A stretch of 64,000 nucleotides of DNA from Caulobacter soli (lineage in GTDB: Bacteria > Pseudomonadota > Alphaproteobacteria > Caulobacterales > Caulobacteraceae): the NCBI RefSeq assembly GCF_011045195.1, contig NZ_CP049199.1, positions 2,914,001 to 2,978,000 of the forward strand, in the 5' to 3' direction. Position numbers and translations under genes: made by a program. Position 1 is the stretch's first letter. Every line of letters begins with the position of its first letter. Positions 15,730 through 24,277 of this stretch are shown piece by piece. The notes beneath the pieces were generated by a model that had not been told where the DNA came from, ran no database searches, and worked only from the letters and a program-made list of their open reading frames with translations.

Positions 15730-18700
15730 TTGCCTGGGATCAGGGGGACCATTCTGAGGACCGCAGCGGTCGCCACCGTCTGGGCGACCCTCGCCGGACC
15801 ACAGCCGGTCCTCGCCCAGTCCCAGTCCCCGCCCCTTCGCTTCGACCTTCCGGCTCAGTCGCTCGGCAGCGCCCTGCGGGCCTTTGGCCAGACGGCCAAC
15901 CAGCCGATCATCTTTTCCGAACAGGCGGTGCGCGGCAAGCAGAGCCGGCCTCTGCGCGGCGTGGTGTCGGTGGACGACGGACTGCGCCGCCTGATCGCCG
16001 GCAGTGGTCTGGTGATGACCCGCACGCGGTCCGGGGTGCTGGTCCTCGGCCAAGTCACGACGTCCGCCGGTCCCGCGCCGCCGCCAGAACCGACGATCGA
16101 GGAACCGGCCAGCGCGGCCCTCTCGCAGCTGCTGGTCACCGGCTCGCGCATCCGGCGCACCGATCCCAACACGGTGGCCCCGGTCACCGTGGTCAACGCC
16201 GACGACCTGAACGATTTCGGGTTCACGCAGTTCGGCGACCTGCTCAACCAATCGACCTCCAACACCCCCACCATGCTGGTGGCCACCTCCCAGGGGTTGC
16301 CGGTGCTGACCGGCGGACGACAGCCGCCCAACCTGTTCAATCTGGGCCCGGGGCGCACCCTGACCCTCGTCAACGGCCGACGCACCGTCACCTCCGCGTC
16401 AAGCCTGGCCGACCGCGCGGTCGACGCCAACCTGATCCCCACCGGCCTCGTCCAGCGGGTGGAGATCGTCCAGGCCGGCGGAGCGGCCGTCTATGGTTCG
16501 GACGCCATCGCCGGTGTCGTCAACTACGTGCTCAAGACCGATTTCGAGGGCCTGGAACTCGACGCTCAGTACGGCCAGTCGACCCGAGGCGATTACCCTC
16601 AGCCCGCTCTTCGCCTGACCGGCGGTCATAATTTCGCGGACGGCCGCGCCAATGTCGCCGTCAATCTGGAATGGTCCAAGAGCAGCGCCCTGCGTGAAGG
16701 CGACCGCGCGTTCACCGCCAGCGCCCCTCGCCTGGTGACCAACCCGCTCAATCTCAGCGCCAGCGACGGACAGCCGCCGACCATCCTGGTCAACAACGCC
16801 CATCTGTGGCCGTACAACCGCAACGGGGTGATCTTCGCCAGCCCCGGCGTGTCGTTCTCGAACCTGCTCAGCGTGGGCGGCGTCCCGGCTCAGATCAGCG
16901 CCGACGGCCTGGCGATCGCGCCCTACGACCCCGGCGCCATTCAGAGCGGCGGCGCCGTGGCCGTCGGCGGGGATGGACTGGACACGCGGGAGCTCTCCTC
17001 CCTGGCCACGGGCGTCGAGCGCTTCGCCGGAGCCATGACCACCCGCTTCGACCTTAGCGACCACCTGAAACTCTCCAGCGAGGTCATCTACGGCCAAACC
17101 CAGGCGGCCGAACCCTATGGCACCCAGAGCATCCTGCGCTGGGTCGGCGGCTCGGTCGCCTCCGGCCAGGGCCCGATCGCCTTCACCCGCGACAATCCCT
17201 TCCTGAGCGCCGACCAGGTGGCGACGCTCAGCGCGGCCAGCCCCGCCTTCGCCACCGGCGGGCCGCTCTATCTGTCGCGGTTCACGGACATCCTGCCCAC
17301 GCGCGAGCGGCGCAACCTGGCGCGTAGCGGCCGCGCGCTCGTCGCCCTCGACGGCGACTTCAGCGCCGTCGATCGCCAGTTCTACTGGAACCTCGCCATG
17401 AGCCGCAGCCGCACGGACGGCAAGCAGGCGGTCTGGGCGCCCTACACCCAGCATATGGCGGCGGCGCTCAACACCGTGCGCGACGCCTCGGGCCAGATCG
17501 TCTGCGCGATCAACGCCGACGCGACCCCCGCCAACGACGACCCGGCCTGCGCGCCGCTCAATCCGTTCGGCCAGACCACCGCATCCCCGGCCGCCCGCGC
17601 CTACGTCTCGGCGCTCTCTGGCGCGAGCTACGTCAATATTCACGACGACCTGCTGGCTTCGATGGGCGGGGATCTGGCGCGACTTCCGGCCGGCAAAATG
17701 CAGTTCAGCCTCGCCTACGAGCACCGCCGCGAGAGCTCCCGCTACACGCCCTTCGCCGCCGACCAGGCTGGCCTGCTGTTTTCCGGTACGCGCACGCCGC
17801 CATCGTCCGGCCACTACAGCACCAACGAGTATTCGGCCGAACTGCTGGCCCCGCTGCTGGGCGACGGCTTCGGGCCGGACATCATCGAGCGGCTGGAATT
17901 CTCCGGCTCATATCGCCTCGTCGACCACAGCCTGGCTGGACGCGAAGAGGTTTGGGGCGCCGGCCTGCGGCTGCAGACCCGCTACGGCCTCAGCCTGCGC
18001 GTCTCCCGAAGCCGCAATTTCCGCGCCCCCACCCTCGACCAGCAGTTCGCTCCCACCAGCCAGAGCTTCACCTTCATCGGCAACGATCCCTGCGACGCCG
18101 ACCACATCACCGGCGGCTCCAACCCCGCGGCGCGGCTGAAGAACTGTCAGGCCCTGTTCGCCGCCCACCCAGGCTATGGCCCCCTCGCCAACTTTCAGGA
18201 CCCGGCCGAAAACACCTCGATCACCGCCGTCACCACCGGGGGCAACCCCAACCTCGGCAACGAAATCTCGCACACCACGACCTGGGGTCTTGTATTCCAG
18301 CCCAGCTATGTTCCCGGCCTGATGATCTCCGCCGACCGCGTCGAGGTGGAGTTGCGCAACGGTCTGTCGAGCTTCTCGCCCGCCAGCTTCCTGACGGTCT
18401 GCTACGACAGCGATCCGCAGCCGGCCGCCTTCTGCGGCGCCTTCACCCGCGACGCCGCCGGCACGATCGTCACGGCCCGCCAGACGACTTTCAACGCCGG
18501 GCTGCTGCAGTATCGAGGCGAGATCTACAACGCCAGCTACCGCTTCCCCCTGGGCGCCCCGTGGGATCGCGATTTCGGCACGCTGGAACTGGCCGGCGAG
18601 GCGACGCACACCACTCGCTATGTGACCTCGGTGACCGGCTTTGACCGCACGGTGTCCGACGGCTCGGCCTCGGCGCCAGAGTGGCGGATCCGTCTCGACG

Positions 18701-18972
18701 CGCGCTATTCGCGCGGCCCGCTGCGGCTGGCCTATTCCATCTACTATCTGCCGCGGACCAAAAGCGCGGTGACCGACACCATCGAGACCACGCCTTACCC
18801 CGTCATCGCCGCCAACGCCCAGCACACCCTGTCAGTGCAATACGACTTCGGCCGGCTGACCCTACGCGGCGGGGTGATCAACCTGACCGACGAAGCGCCA
18901 AGCTTTCCCCTGCGGGGTTACGGCGACATCATTGGCCGCCGCTGGTTTCTGGGATTCAGGGCGCGGTACTGA
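15730..18972 (+). CDS. TonB-dependent receptor with N-terminal STN signalling domain (FecA-like transducer)
   Basis: A 1080-residue outer-membrane receptor. After a signal peptide (near PVLAQ) comes an STN domain at about residues 36-108 (FDLPAQSLGSALRAFGQ). The plug domain begins near LLVTGSRIRR, and a large beta-barrel ends in WFLGFRARY. STN domains contact FecR-type proteins, so this receptor probably both imports a ligand and switches on the adjacent sigma factor. The start is a TTG at 15730 with AAGGG 8 nt upstream; no in-frame ATG gives a better signal peptide. It is closely related to the receptor at 19094, which has no STN domain. Confidence 0.9.
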   Translation: MPGIRGTILRTAAVATVWATLAGPQPVLAQSQSPPLRFDLPAQSLGSALRAFGQTANQPIIFSEQAVRGKQSRPLRGVVSVDDGLRRLIAGSGLVMTRTRSGVLVLGQVTTSAGPAPPPEPTIEEPASAALSQLLVTGSRIRRTDPNTVAPVTVVNADDLNDFGFTQFGDLLNQSTSNTPTMLVATSQGLPVLTGGRQPPNLFNLGPGRTLTLVNGRRTVTSASSLADRAVDANLIPTGLVQRVEIVQAGGAAVYGSDAIAGVVNYVLKTDFEGLELDAQYGQSTRGDYPQPALRLTGGHNFADGRANVAVNLEWSKSSALREGDRAFTASAPRLVTNPLNLSASDGQPPTILVNNAHLWPYNRNGVIFASPGVSFSNLLSVGGVPAQISADGLAIAPYDPGAIQSGGAVAVGGDGLDTRELSSLATGVERFAGAMTTRFDLSDHLKLSSEVIYGQTQAAEPYGTQSILRWVGGSVASGQGPIAFTRDNPFLSADQVATLSAASPAFATGGPLYLSRFTDILPTRERRNLARSGRALVALDGDFSAVDRQFYWNLAMSRSRTDGKQAVWAPYTQHMAAALNTVRDASGQIVCAINADATPANDDPACAPLNPFGQTTASPAARAYVSALSGASYVNIHDDLLASMGGDLARLPAGKMQFSLAYEHRRESSRYTPFAADQAGLLFSGTRTPPSSGHYSTNEYSAELLAPLLGDGFGPDIIERLEFSGSYRLVDHSLAGREEVWGAGLRLQTRYGLSLRVSRSRNFRAPTLDQQFAPTSQSFTFIGNDPCDADHITGGSNPAARLKNCQALFAAHPGYGPLANFQDPAENTSITAVTTGGNPNLGNEISHTTTWGLVFQPSYVPGLMISADRVEVELRNGLSSFSPASFLTVCYDSDPQPAAFCGAFTRDAAGTIVTARQTTFNAGLLQYRGEIYNASYRFPLGAPWDRDFGTLELAGEATHTTRYVTSVTGFDRTVSDGSASAPEWRIRLDARYSRGPLRLAYSIYYLPRTKSAVTDTIETTPYPVIAANAQHTLSVQYDFGRLTLRGGVINLTDEAPSFPLRGYGDIIGRRWFLGFRARY

Positions 18973-19037
18973 GCTAGAAATCCAGGCCTGACGAGCCGAC
19001 CTTTCACGATGACGGCGCCGGCGGATCTCCAGATCGC

Positions 19038-19072
19038 AAAAAAGCGCCGGGCTGGCGAACCAGCCCGGCGCT
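19038..19072 (-). terminator. Rho-independent terminator of the second receptor gene
   Basis: A perfect 12-bp stem, GCGCCGGGCTGG paired with CCAGCCCGGCGC around a CGAA loop (TTCG when read on the minus strand), is followed on the minus strand by six T. It lies between two convergent receptor genes and may also slow transcription from the plus strand. Confidence 0.88.
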
Positions 19073-19093
19073 CAATTCTGGCCTAGTCCAAGC

Positions 19094-22057
19094 CTAGTAT
19101 TTGGCGCGCAGGCCGATGTACCACTGGCGGCCCATGATATCGCCGTAACCGCGCGTCGGGAACGACGGCATGGTGTCGGTCAGGTTATTCACCCCGCCCC
19201 GCAGCGTGTAGTTCCTGAACGTGTACTGGGTGGAGATCGAGTGGGTGGTGTTCGACGCGATGATCGGCACCGGGGTGGTCTCGATGGTGTCGGTGAAGCC
19301 GCTCTTGGCCTCCGACAGACGATAGGCCGAATAGAAGATCTTCAACGGTCCCTTCGAATAGCGAACATCGAAGCGGGTGCGGAAGTCCGGCGTGGTCGTG
19401 GTGCCGTCGGTGCGCGCCAGGATCGGGGTGGTGGTCGCTGTCCCCTGCTTGGTGTTGTGCGTCACCTCGGTGGCGAGTTCGAGCGAGCCGAAGTCCTTGC
19501 CCCACAGGGCGCCCAGCGGGAAGCGATAGCTGAGGTTATAGATCTCGCCGTTCCAGACGACCCGACCGGCGTTGAAGGTCGTCGACCGACCCTGGGTGAT
19601 GTAGCCCGAGGCGTTCCGCGTGAAGGTCGAGCAGGCGTCGGCGCTGCCTTCGTCGTAACAGAGCGCCGCGAAGCTGGCCGGGCTGAAGGCGACCAGACCA
19701 TCGGTCAGGTTCACCTCGACCCGATCGACGGTGAAGGTCAGGCCCGGGATCTGCGGCGGCTGGATCACGACGCCCCAGGTCGTGGTGTTGGAAATCTCGT
19801 TCTTCAGGGCCGTGTTCCCGCCGCTGGTGACCGAGACAATGCCGGTGTTCTCCGCCGGATCCTGGAAGCCGGCCAGGGAGCCATATTCAGGGTGGGCGGC
19901 GAACAGGGCCTGGCAGTTCTTCAGGCGGTTGGCCGGATTGTTTCCGCCATTGATCCGGTCGGCGTCGCAGGGGTCGGAGCCAAGCGGCTGGCCGCTGGCC
20001 GTCGAGGTCGGCGCGAACAGCTGGTCGAGGCTGGGCGCGCGGAAGTTCTTGCTCTTGGAGGCGCGGAACGAGATGCCGAAGAGGCCCGTGTCCCAGTTGC
20101 CGCCATAGCCCCAGACCTTGTTGATGCCGGCGATGGAGTGATCGACGTAGCGGTAGGAGCCGTTGAGCGTGAGGGCTTTCACCAGAGGCAGGGTGAAATC
20201 ACCGCCCACGATCGGCAGCAGGCCTTCGGCCGAGTATTCGTTGGTGTGGTAGCCGGCGTCGCGGGCGATCGGCGGCGTGCCGGTCGTGGTGATGCCGGCG
20301 ATGTCGGCCGCGAACGGGCGGAACTCGGTCTTTTCATAGCGATGCTCGTAAGCGGCGCTGAACTTGAGCGGGCCGGCCGGCAACTTGATCACGTCGCCGC
20401 CGATCACGGCCAGGAAATCGTCCTGGAAGTTGTGAGCGGTCGATCCCGTCAGGGCCGAGACGTAGGCCCGCGCGGCGGCGGACTCGTTGCCCTGGCCGAA
20501 CGGGTTCAGCGCCACGCAAGCGGGATCGTCGTTGGCGGGGTTCGCGTCGGCGTTGATGCCGCAGACGATCTGCCCCGCGCCGTTCTTCACCGGGTTGTTC
20601 ACGGCGTTGTTCATATGGGCCAGATAGGGCGCCCAAGTACTGACGGTGTAGTCGCTGGCGGCGTGACTGCCCGATACGCTCCAGGTGAAGTCCCGTTCGA
20701 AGGCCTTGAAGTCGCCGTCGAAGCCAGCCTCGAGGCGATAGACCTCGGTCTCGGTGTGCCGGTCACGGCTGGGCAGGATGTCCATGAACCGGGTCATCGA
20801 CAGATTGCCGCCGGCCGCGAAACTCGGGCTGGCCGCGCTGAGGGTGGCGATCGCCCCGGGGGTCAGGAACGGATTGTTCTTGTTGAAGCTGATCGGACCA
20901 TTGGCGCCGCTGTTGCCGACGGTGCGGAAGACCTGCTGGGTGCCGTAGGGGTCGACGGACTCTTCCTTGGAGTAGAGCACCTCGCTCGAAAACTTCACGT
21001 GATCGGTGATGTCGTAATGGCCGAGCGCCGAGAAGTTGATACGCTGCAGGCCCGCCGCCAAGGTCGACAGGGCGCGCCGGTCCAGGCCCTGGCCGCCGAT
21101 CGCCGTGGTGTTCGTGCCGATGATCGTGCCGGTGTCGTAGGGGATCACGGATTGTCCGTCCGGCGACCATTGCAGGGGACTGCCATTTAGCTTGAGCAAG
21201 CCGCCGACGGCGTTGTTGGGCGTCGCCCAGATCACGCCATAGGGGTTGTAGGTCCAGATGCGGCCATTGAAGATGTAGGCGGTCGGCGCGATGCCATCGG
21301 TGGTCGAGGTGTTGGCCGGGTTGGTGATGCTGGACATGCCGTTGGCGGTCCGCGCACGCTGGCTTTCCAGCAGCGGATCGGTCTTTGACCACGACAGGTC
21401 GGCGGCGATATTGCCGCGGCCGTCGGCGAAGTTCTTGCCCACGGTCGCCCGCAGCTGTCGGCTAGGATAGCTGCCGCCGCGGCCCTCGCCGTATTGACCG
21501 TCGACGGTCAGACCCTCGAAGTGGTCCTGCAGGACGTAGTTGACCACGCCGGCGATGGCGTCTGAGCCATAGACCGCCGCGCCGCCCCCCTGGACGATGT
21601 CGACGCGCTTGACTAGGCCCGCCGGGATGATGCCCGAGTCGACGGTGCGGTCGCCCAGGCCCGACGAGGTAGCCACCATGCGACGGCCATTGACCAGGGT
21701 CAGGGTGCGCCCGGAGCCCAGACCAAACAGGTTCGGCGATGTCTTGGCGTCACCGCCCGGAAAGCCTTGCCCCTGCCCGACCGGCAATTGCGGAACGTTG
21801 GAGGTGACCTGATTCAGCAACAGGCCCAGGTTGAAGATGCCACGCTCCTCGAGGTTCTCCGGCGTCAGCACCGTCACCGGCGCCGAGGTCGTCGTATCGC
21901 TGCGCGGGATGCGCGAACCGGTGACGACGACTTCGGAGAGCTGCTCCGCGCTCGCCGCGCTCGAGGCCTGGGCGCTCGCCGCGCCCGCTGAAAAGACCAG
22001 CAGCGCCGCCGCCGCCGTCGAACCCCAAAGGCCCGACAACCGTGTTGCTTGAATCAT
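19094..22057 (-). CDS. TonB-dependent receptor without STN domain (paralogue of the 15730 gene product)
   Basis: A 987-residue outer-membrane receptor. After a signal peptide ending near GAASAQ the mature protein starts almost directly with the TonB-box and plug region LSEVVVTGSRIPR; the barrel ends in WYIGLRAKY. Shared blocks with the 15730 gene product (FRAPSLDQLFAPTS, VYGSDAIAGVVNYVL, RGYGDIMGRQW) show clear paralogy, but the STN domain is absent. The ATG at 22057 follows AGGGGG. It has an ECF-like promoter at 22113-22137 and a terminator at 19038-19072, so it is a single-gene unit. Probable role: uptake of the same or a related peptide ligand. Confidence 0.9.
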   Translation of the reverse strand: MIQATRLSGLWGSTAAAALLVFSAGAASAQASSAASAEQLSEVVVTGSRIPRSDTTTSAPVTVLTPENLEERGIFNLGLLLNQVTSNVPQLPVGQGQGFPGGDAKTSPNLFGLGSGRTLTLVNGRRMVATSSGLGDRTVDSGIIPAGLVKRVDIVQGGGAAVYGSDAIAGVVNYVLQDHFEGLTVDGQYGEGRGGSYPSRQLRATVGKNFADGRGNIAADLSWSKTDPLLESQRARTANGMSSITNPANTSTTDGIAPTAYIFNGRIWTYNPYGVIWATPNNAVGGLLKLNGSPLQWSPDGQSVIPYDTGTIIGTNTTAIGGQGLDRRALSTLAAGLQRINFSALGHYDITDHVKFSSEVLYSKEESVDPYGTQQVFRTVGNSGANGPISFNKNNPFLTPGAIATLSAASPSFAAGGNLSMTRFMDILPSRDRHTETEVYRLEAGFDGDFKAFERDFTWSVSGSHAASDYTVSTWAPYLAHMNNAVNNPVKNGAGQIVCGINADANPANDDPACVALNPFGQGNESAAARAYVSALTGSTAHNFQDDFLAVIGGDVIKLPAGPLKFSAAYEHRYEKTEFRPFAADIAGITTTGTPPIARDAGYHTNEYSAEGLLPIVGGDFTLPLVKALTLNGSYRYVDHSIAGINKVWGYGGNWDTGLFGISFRASKSKNFRAPSLDQLFAPTSTASGQPLGSDPCDADRINGGNNPANRLKNCQALFAAHPEYGSLAGFQDPAENTGIVSVTSGGNTALKNEISNTTTWGVVIQPPQIPGLTFTVDRVEVNLTDGLVAFSPASFAALCYDEGSADACSTFTRNASGYITQGRSTTFNAGRVVWNGEIYNLSYRFPLGALWGKDFGSLELATEVTHNTKQGTATTTPILARTDGTTTTPDFRTRFDVRYSKGPLKIFYSAYRLSEAKSGFTDTIETTPVPIIASNTTHSISTQYTFRNYTLRGGVNNLTDTMPSFPTRGYGDIMGRQWYIGLRAKY

Positions 22058-22112
22058 TTGAATCCCCCTCATCGAGTCTGACGACGGAGCCCATTCCGCC
22101 GTTCTCATGAGG

Positions 22113-22137
22113 TGCTACGCACCAGGGTCGAAAACCC
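22113..22137 (-). promoter_or_regulatory. Putative ECF sigma promoter of the second receptor gene
   Basis: On the minus strand: GGGTTT, 12 nt, CGTAGCA. The spacing equals that of the four other elements; the second element differs at two positions from CGTATTA. The leader to the ATG at 22057 is about 50 nt. Confidence 0.5.
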
Positions 22138-22269
22138 GCTGGCGCCCCCTGGTCGGGTAGGCGGTCGCGACGGCCGGCCAGGACCGCGCGCGCATCGACG
22201 CCCAGAGTTTAGGCGCTGGGCGCCTCGCGACGTTGCACGATCGCCGCGCTCCCGCCCGGCCCGCGCCGC

Positions 22270-22294
22270 GGATAATCGGACTCCGCCCGTAAAA
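22270..22294 (+). promoter_or_regulatory. Putative ECF sigma promoter of the STN/dipeptidase unit
   Basis: GGATAA, 12 nt, CGTAAAA, with the same spacing as the other four elements. It lies 53 nt before the ATG at 22348. It is the weakest match of the set at the outer positions. Confidence 0.45.
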
Positions 22295-22347
22295 CCTTCA
22301 AGGACGGCGCGCTAAGGCTGCGCCGGCAGACGAGTGGGACTTGGGCG

Positions 22348-22713
22348 ATGACGAGTATGGGGCGACGAAGGCCCAGCGGCCTGATCGCCATGGCGGCGAT
22401 CTTCATGCTGATCGAGCCCGCCGCGGCCCACGCCCAGAGGGCGGCCTATCACGTGAACCTGCCCGCCCAGCCGCTCGGCGCCGCCCTGCGAGCCTTCAGC
22501 CAGACGACCAACGCCCAGATCATCTTCGCCGAGAGCCAGGTGCGCGGAAAGCGCAGCCCGACCCTGGTCGGCGCCTATACCGTCGACGAGGGGCTGCGGA
22601 CATTGCTGGTCGGCGCCGACCTTTCCGTCGTGCGTACGCGGGCGGGCGTCTATTCGGTGATCGCCAAACGTTCTCACCAGGGCGCCGTTCGGGTTCCGAG
22701 CCCTCGTGCGTAG
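22348..22713 (+). CDS. Free-standing STN (secretin/TonB short N-terminal) domain protein
   Basis: A 121-residue exported protein made of a signal peptide (ending near AAHAQ) and one STN domain (VNLPAQPLGAALRAFSQTTN, then VDEGLRTLLVGADL) with a short tail. It is strikingly similar to the STN domain of the receptor at 15730. It has no plug or barrel and ends at a stop, so it is a detached signalling domain. It is divergent from the receptor that lacks STN (19094) and lies 59 bp ahead of the dipeptidase gene. It might present a signal to FecR independently, or compete with the receptor. The ribosome site is weak; an ATG at 22357 is an alternative. Confidence 0.85.
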   Translation: MTSMGRRRPSGLIAMAAIFMLIEPAAAHAQRAAYHVNLPAQPLGAALRAFSQTTNAQIIFAESQVRGKRSPTLVGAYTVDEGLRTLLVGADLSVVRTRAGVYSVIAKRSHQGAVRVPSPRA

Positions 22714-22772
22714 ACCTTAGCAAAGGTCAGGGACGCATCCCCGCGCCCCACGCCAAGCGCTCGAAGGTCGAC

Positions 22773-23918
22773 ATGCTCACTCGCCGCAACCTCACCGCCC
22801 TCGCCGCCGCCGCCGTGGTCGCGCCGGCCGTCGCCCACGCCCCGGTTGCGAGCGCCAAGACCGCGAAGGGCGGCGTGGCCGATCCGCTGCGCGACCTGAT
22901 CGTGATCAACAGCCTGGGCGGGCTGGAAGATCCCAACAAGGCCAATCTCGACGCCGACGCGCCGCTCAGCAAACGGGTGATCGACGATGCGGTCGCCTCG
23001 GGCCTGACGGCAATGAACATCACCCTTGGCTACGTCTCCGGCGACGCCGAGCCCTTCGAAACCTCGGTCCGTGGCGTCGTCTCCGCCGACAAGATGGTGC
23101 GCGAGCATTCCGACCGCCTGACCAAGGCCCTCACCGCCGCCGACATCCGCCGCGCCAAGGCCGACGGCAAGATCGCCCTCATCTACGGCTTCCAGAACGC
23201 CGCCCAGATGGGAACTCAAGTCGACCGGGTCGATCTGTTCGCCGACCTGGGCGTGCGGGTAGTCCAACTGACCTACAACCCGCAGAACCAGCTCGGCGGC
23301 GGTTCGATGGCGGCGGCGACCCTGCCGCTGACGCCGTTCGGCCGCGAGGTGGTCGAACGCCTGAACGCGCGCCGCGTTATCGTCGACCTGTCGCATAGCG
23401 GCCAGCAGACCTGCCTGGACACCGCCCGCGCCTCCAAGGCGCCGATTTGCATCAGTCATACCGGCTGCCGCGCCCTCAACGATGTGCCACGCAACAAGAC
23501 CGACGAAGAGCTGCGTCTCGTCGCCGATAAAGGCGGCTATGTCGGGATCTACTTCATGCCCTTCCTGGCCGACCGTCAGATCACCGGCGACGACGTCTGC
23601 GCCCACATCGAGCACGCTATCAAGGTCTGCGGCGAAGACGCCGTGGGCGTCGGCACTGACGGCGGCACGACCGGCATCGACGACATGGAGGGTTGGAAGA
23701 AGGCCTTCGCCGACCAGATCCTGCATCGGCGCGCCATGGGCGTCTCGGCCCCGGGCGAACAACCCGACCGCTTCACCTTCGCGCCCGACATGTACGGCCC
23801 TGACCAATTCCGGATCCTGGCCCGCAAGCTGGCCCAGAGAGGGCACCCGCCTCGCCGCATCGAGAAGGTCCTGGGCGGCAATTTCCTGCAATACGCCGCC
23901 GACGTCTGGGGCGGGTAG
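22773..23918 (+). CDS. M19 membrane dipeptidase-like amidohydrolase with altered first metal motif
   Basis: A 381-residue protein of peptidase family M19 (renal dipeptidase). A twin-arginine signal, TRRNLTALAAAAVVAPA, directs export. Later metal and substrate blocks are present: VDLSHSG, ISHTGCRALNDVPRNKTDEE and GVGTDGG. The early HxD metal motif expected near the N-terminus (usually within DGHND) reads INSLGG at residues 45-50, so a ligand pair is missing. Activity may be mono-metal or changed. GAAGG lies 5 nt before the ATG. It is probably co-transcribed with the STN protein; likely job: splitting dipeptides made by the neighbouring peptidases. Confidence 0.85.
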   Translation: MLTRRNLTALAAAAVVAPAVAHAPVASAKTAKGGVADPLRDLIVINSLGGLEDPNKANLDADAPLSKRVIDDAVASGLTAMNITLGYVSGDAEPFETSVRGVVSADKMVREHSDRLTKALTAADIRRAKADGKIALIYGFQNAAQMGTQVDRVDLFADLGVRVVQLTYNPQNQLGGGSMAAATLPLTPFGREVVERLNARRVIVDLSHSGQQTCLDTARASKAPICISHTGCRALNDVPRNKTDEELRLVADKGGYVGIYFMPFLADRQITGDDVCAHIEHAIKVCGEDAVGVGTDGGTTGIDDMEGWKKAFADQILHRRAMGVSAPGEQPDRFTFAPDMYGPDQFRILARKLAQRGHPPRRIEKVLGGNFLQYAADVWGG

Positions 23919-24277
23919 GTGATCACCGCCTTCGAGTTAAACAGAAACCGACAGCCGAGGCGGCGGTGGCTCCTGCGCTGAACGCCTTCTCGAGGCCCAT
24001 CCGGCGAAATTGGCCCCTCCTTGCGATCAGCCGTGTATCGCTTTGGTTGCCGCGTCGGTCAGCAGCAGTTTCTGCGACGCCCGAGATAACGGCTTCGACG
24101 ACGAGGAATTGGCTAGCTCTTGGCCATTCGATCTCAGTCTGAGCAGGGGCATTGCGCGAAATCCGGACTCAAGGATCGCTCCGGAGCCCGGACCTAGGCG
24201 TCAGCTAGATCGCAGGCGTTTCAGCTCTTGTCATGGAGCGATCGAAAGTCCGCCGGTCGGTTCCCGATTTGGCGCAA
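23919..24277. other. Intergenic stretch with no recognised gene
   Basis: About 360 bp between the convergent dipeptidase and outer-membrane factor genes. No plausible coding frame with a ribosome site, no RNA gene and no strong terminator hairpin were seen. Confidence 0.6.

Noticed and set aside
2499..23918. A lasso-peptide cluster with sigma/FecR/receptor and isopeptidase, as known in Caulobacter relatives
   Set aside because: No precursor peptide, maturation enzymes or prolyl-oligopeptidase-type isopeptidase were seen; only the receptor/sigma arrangement is similar.
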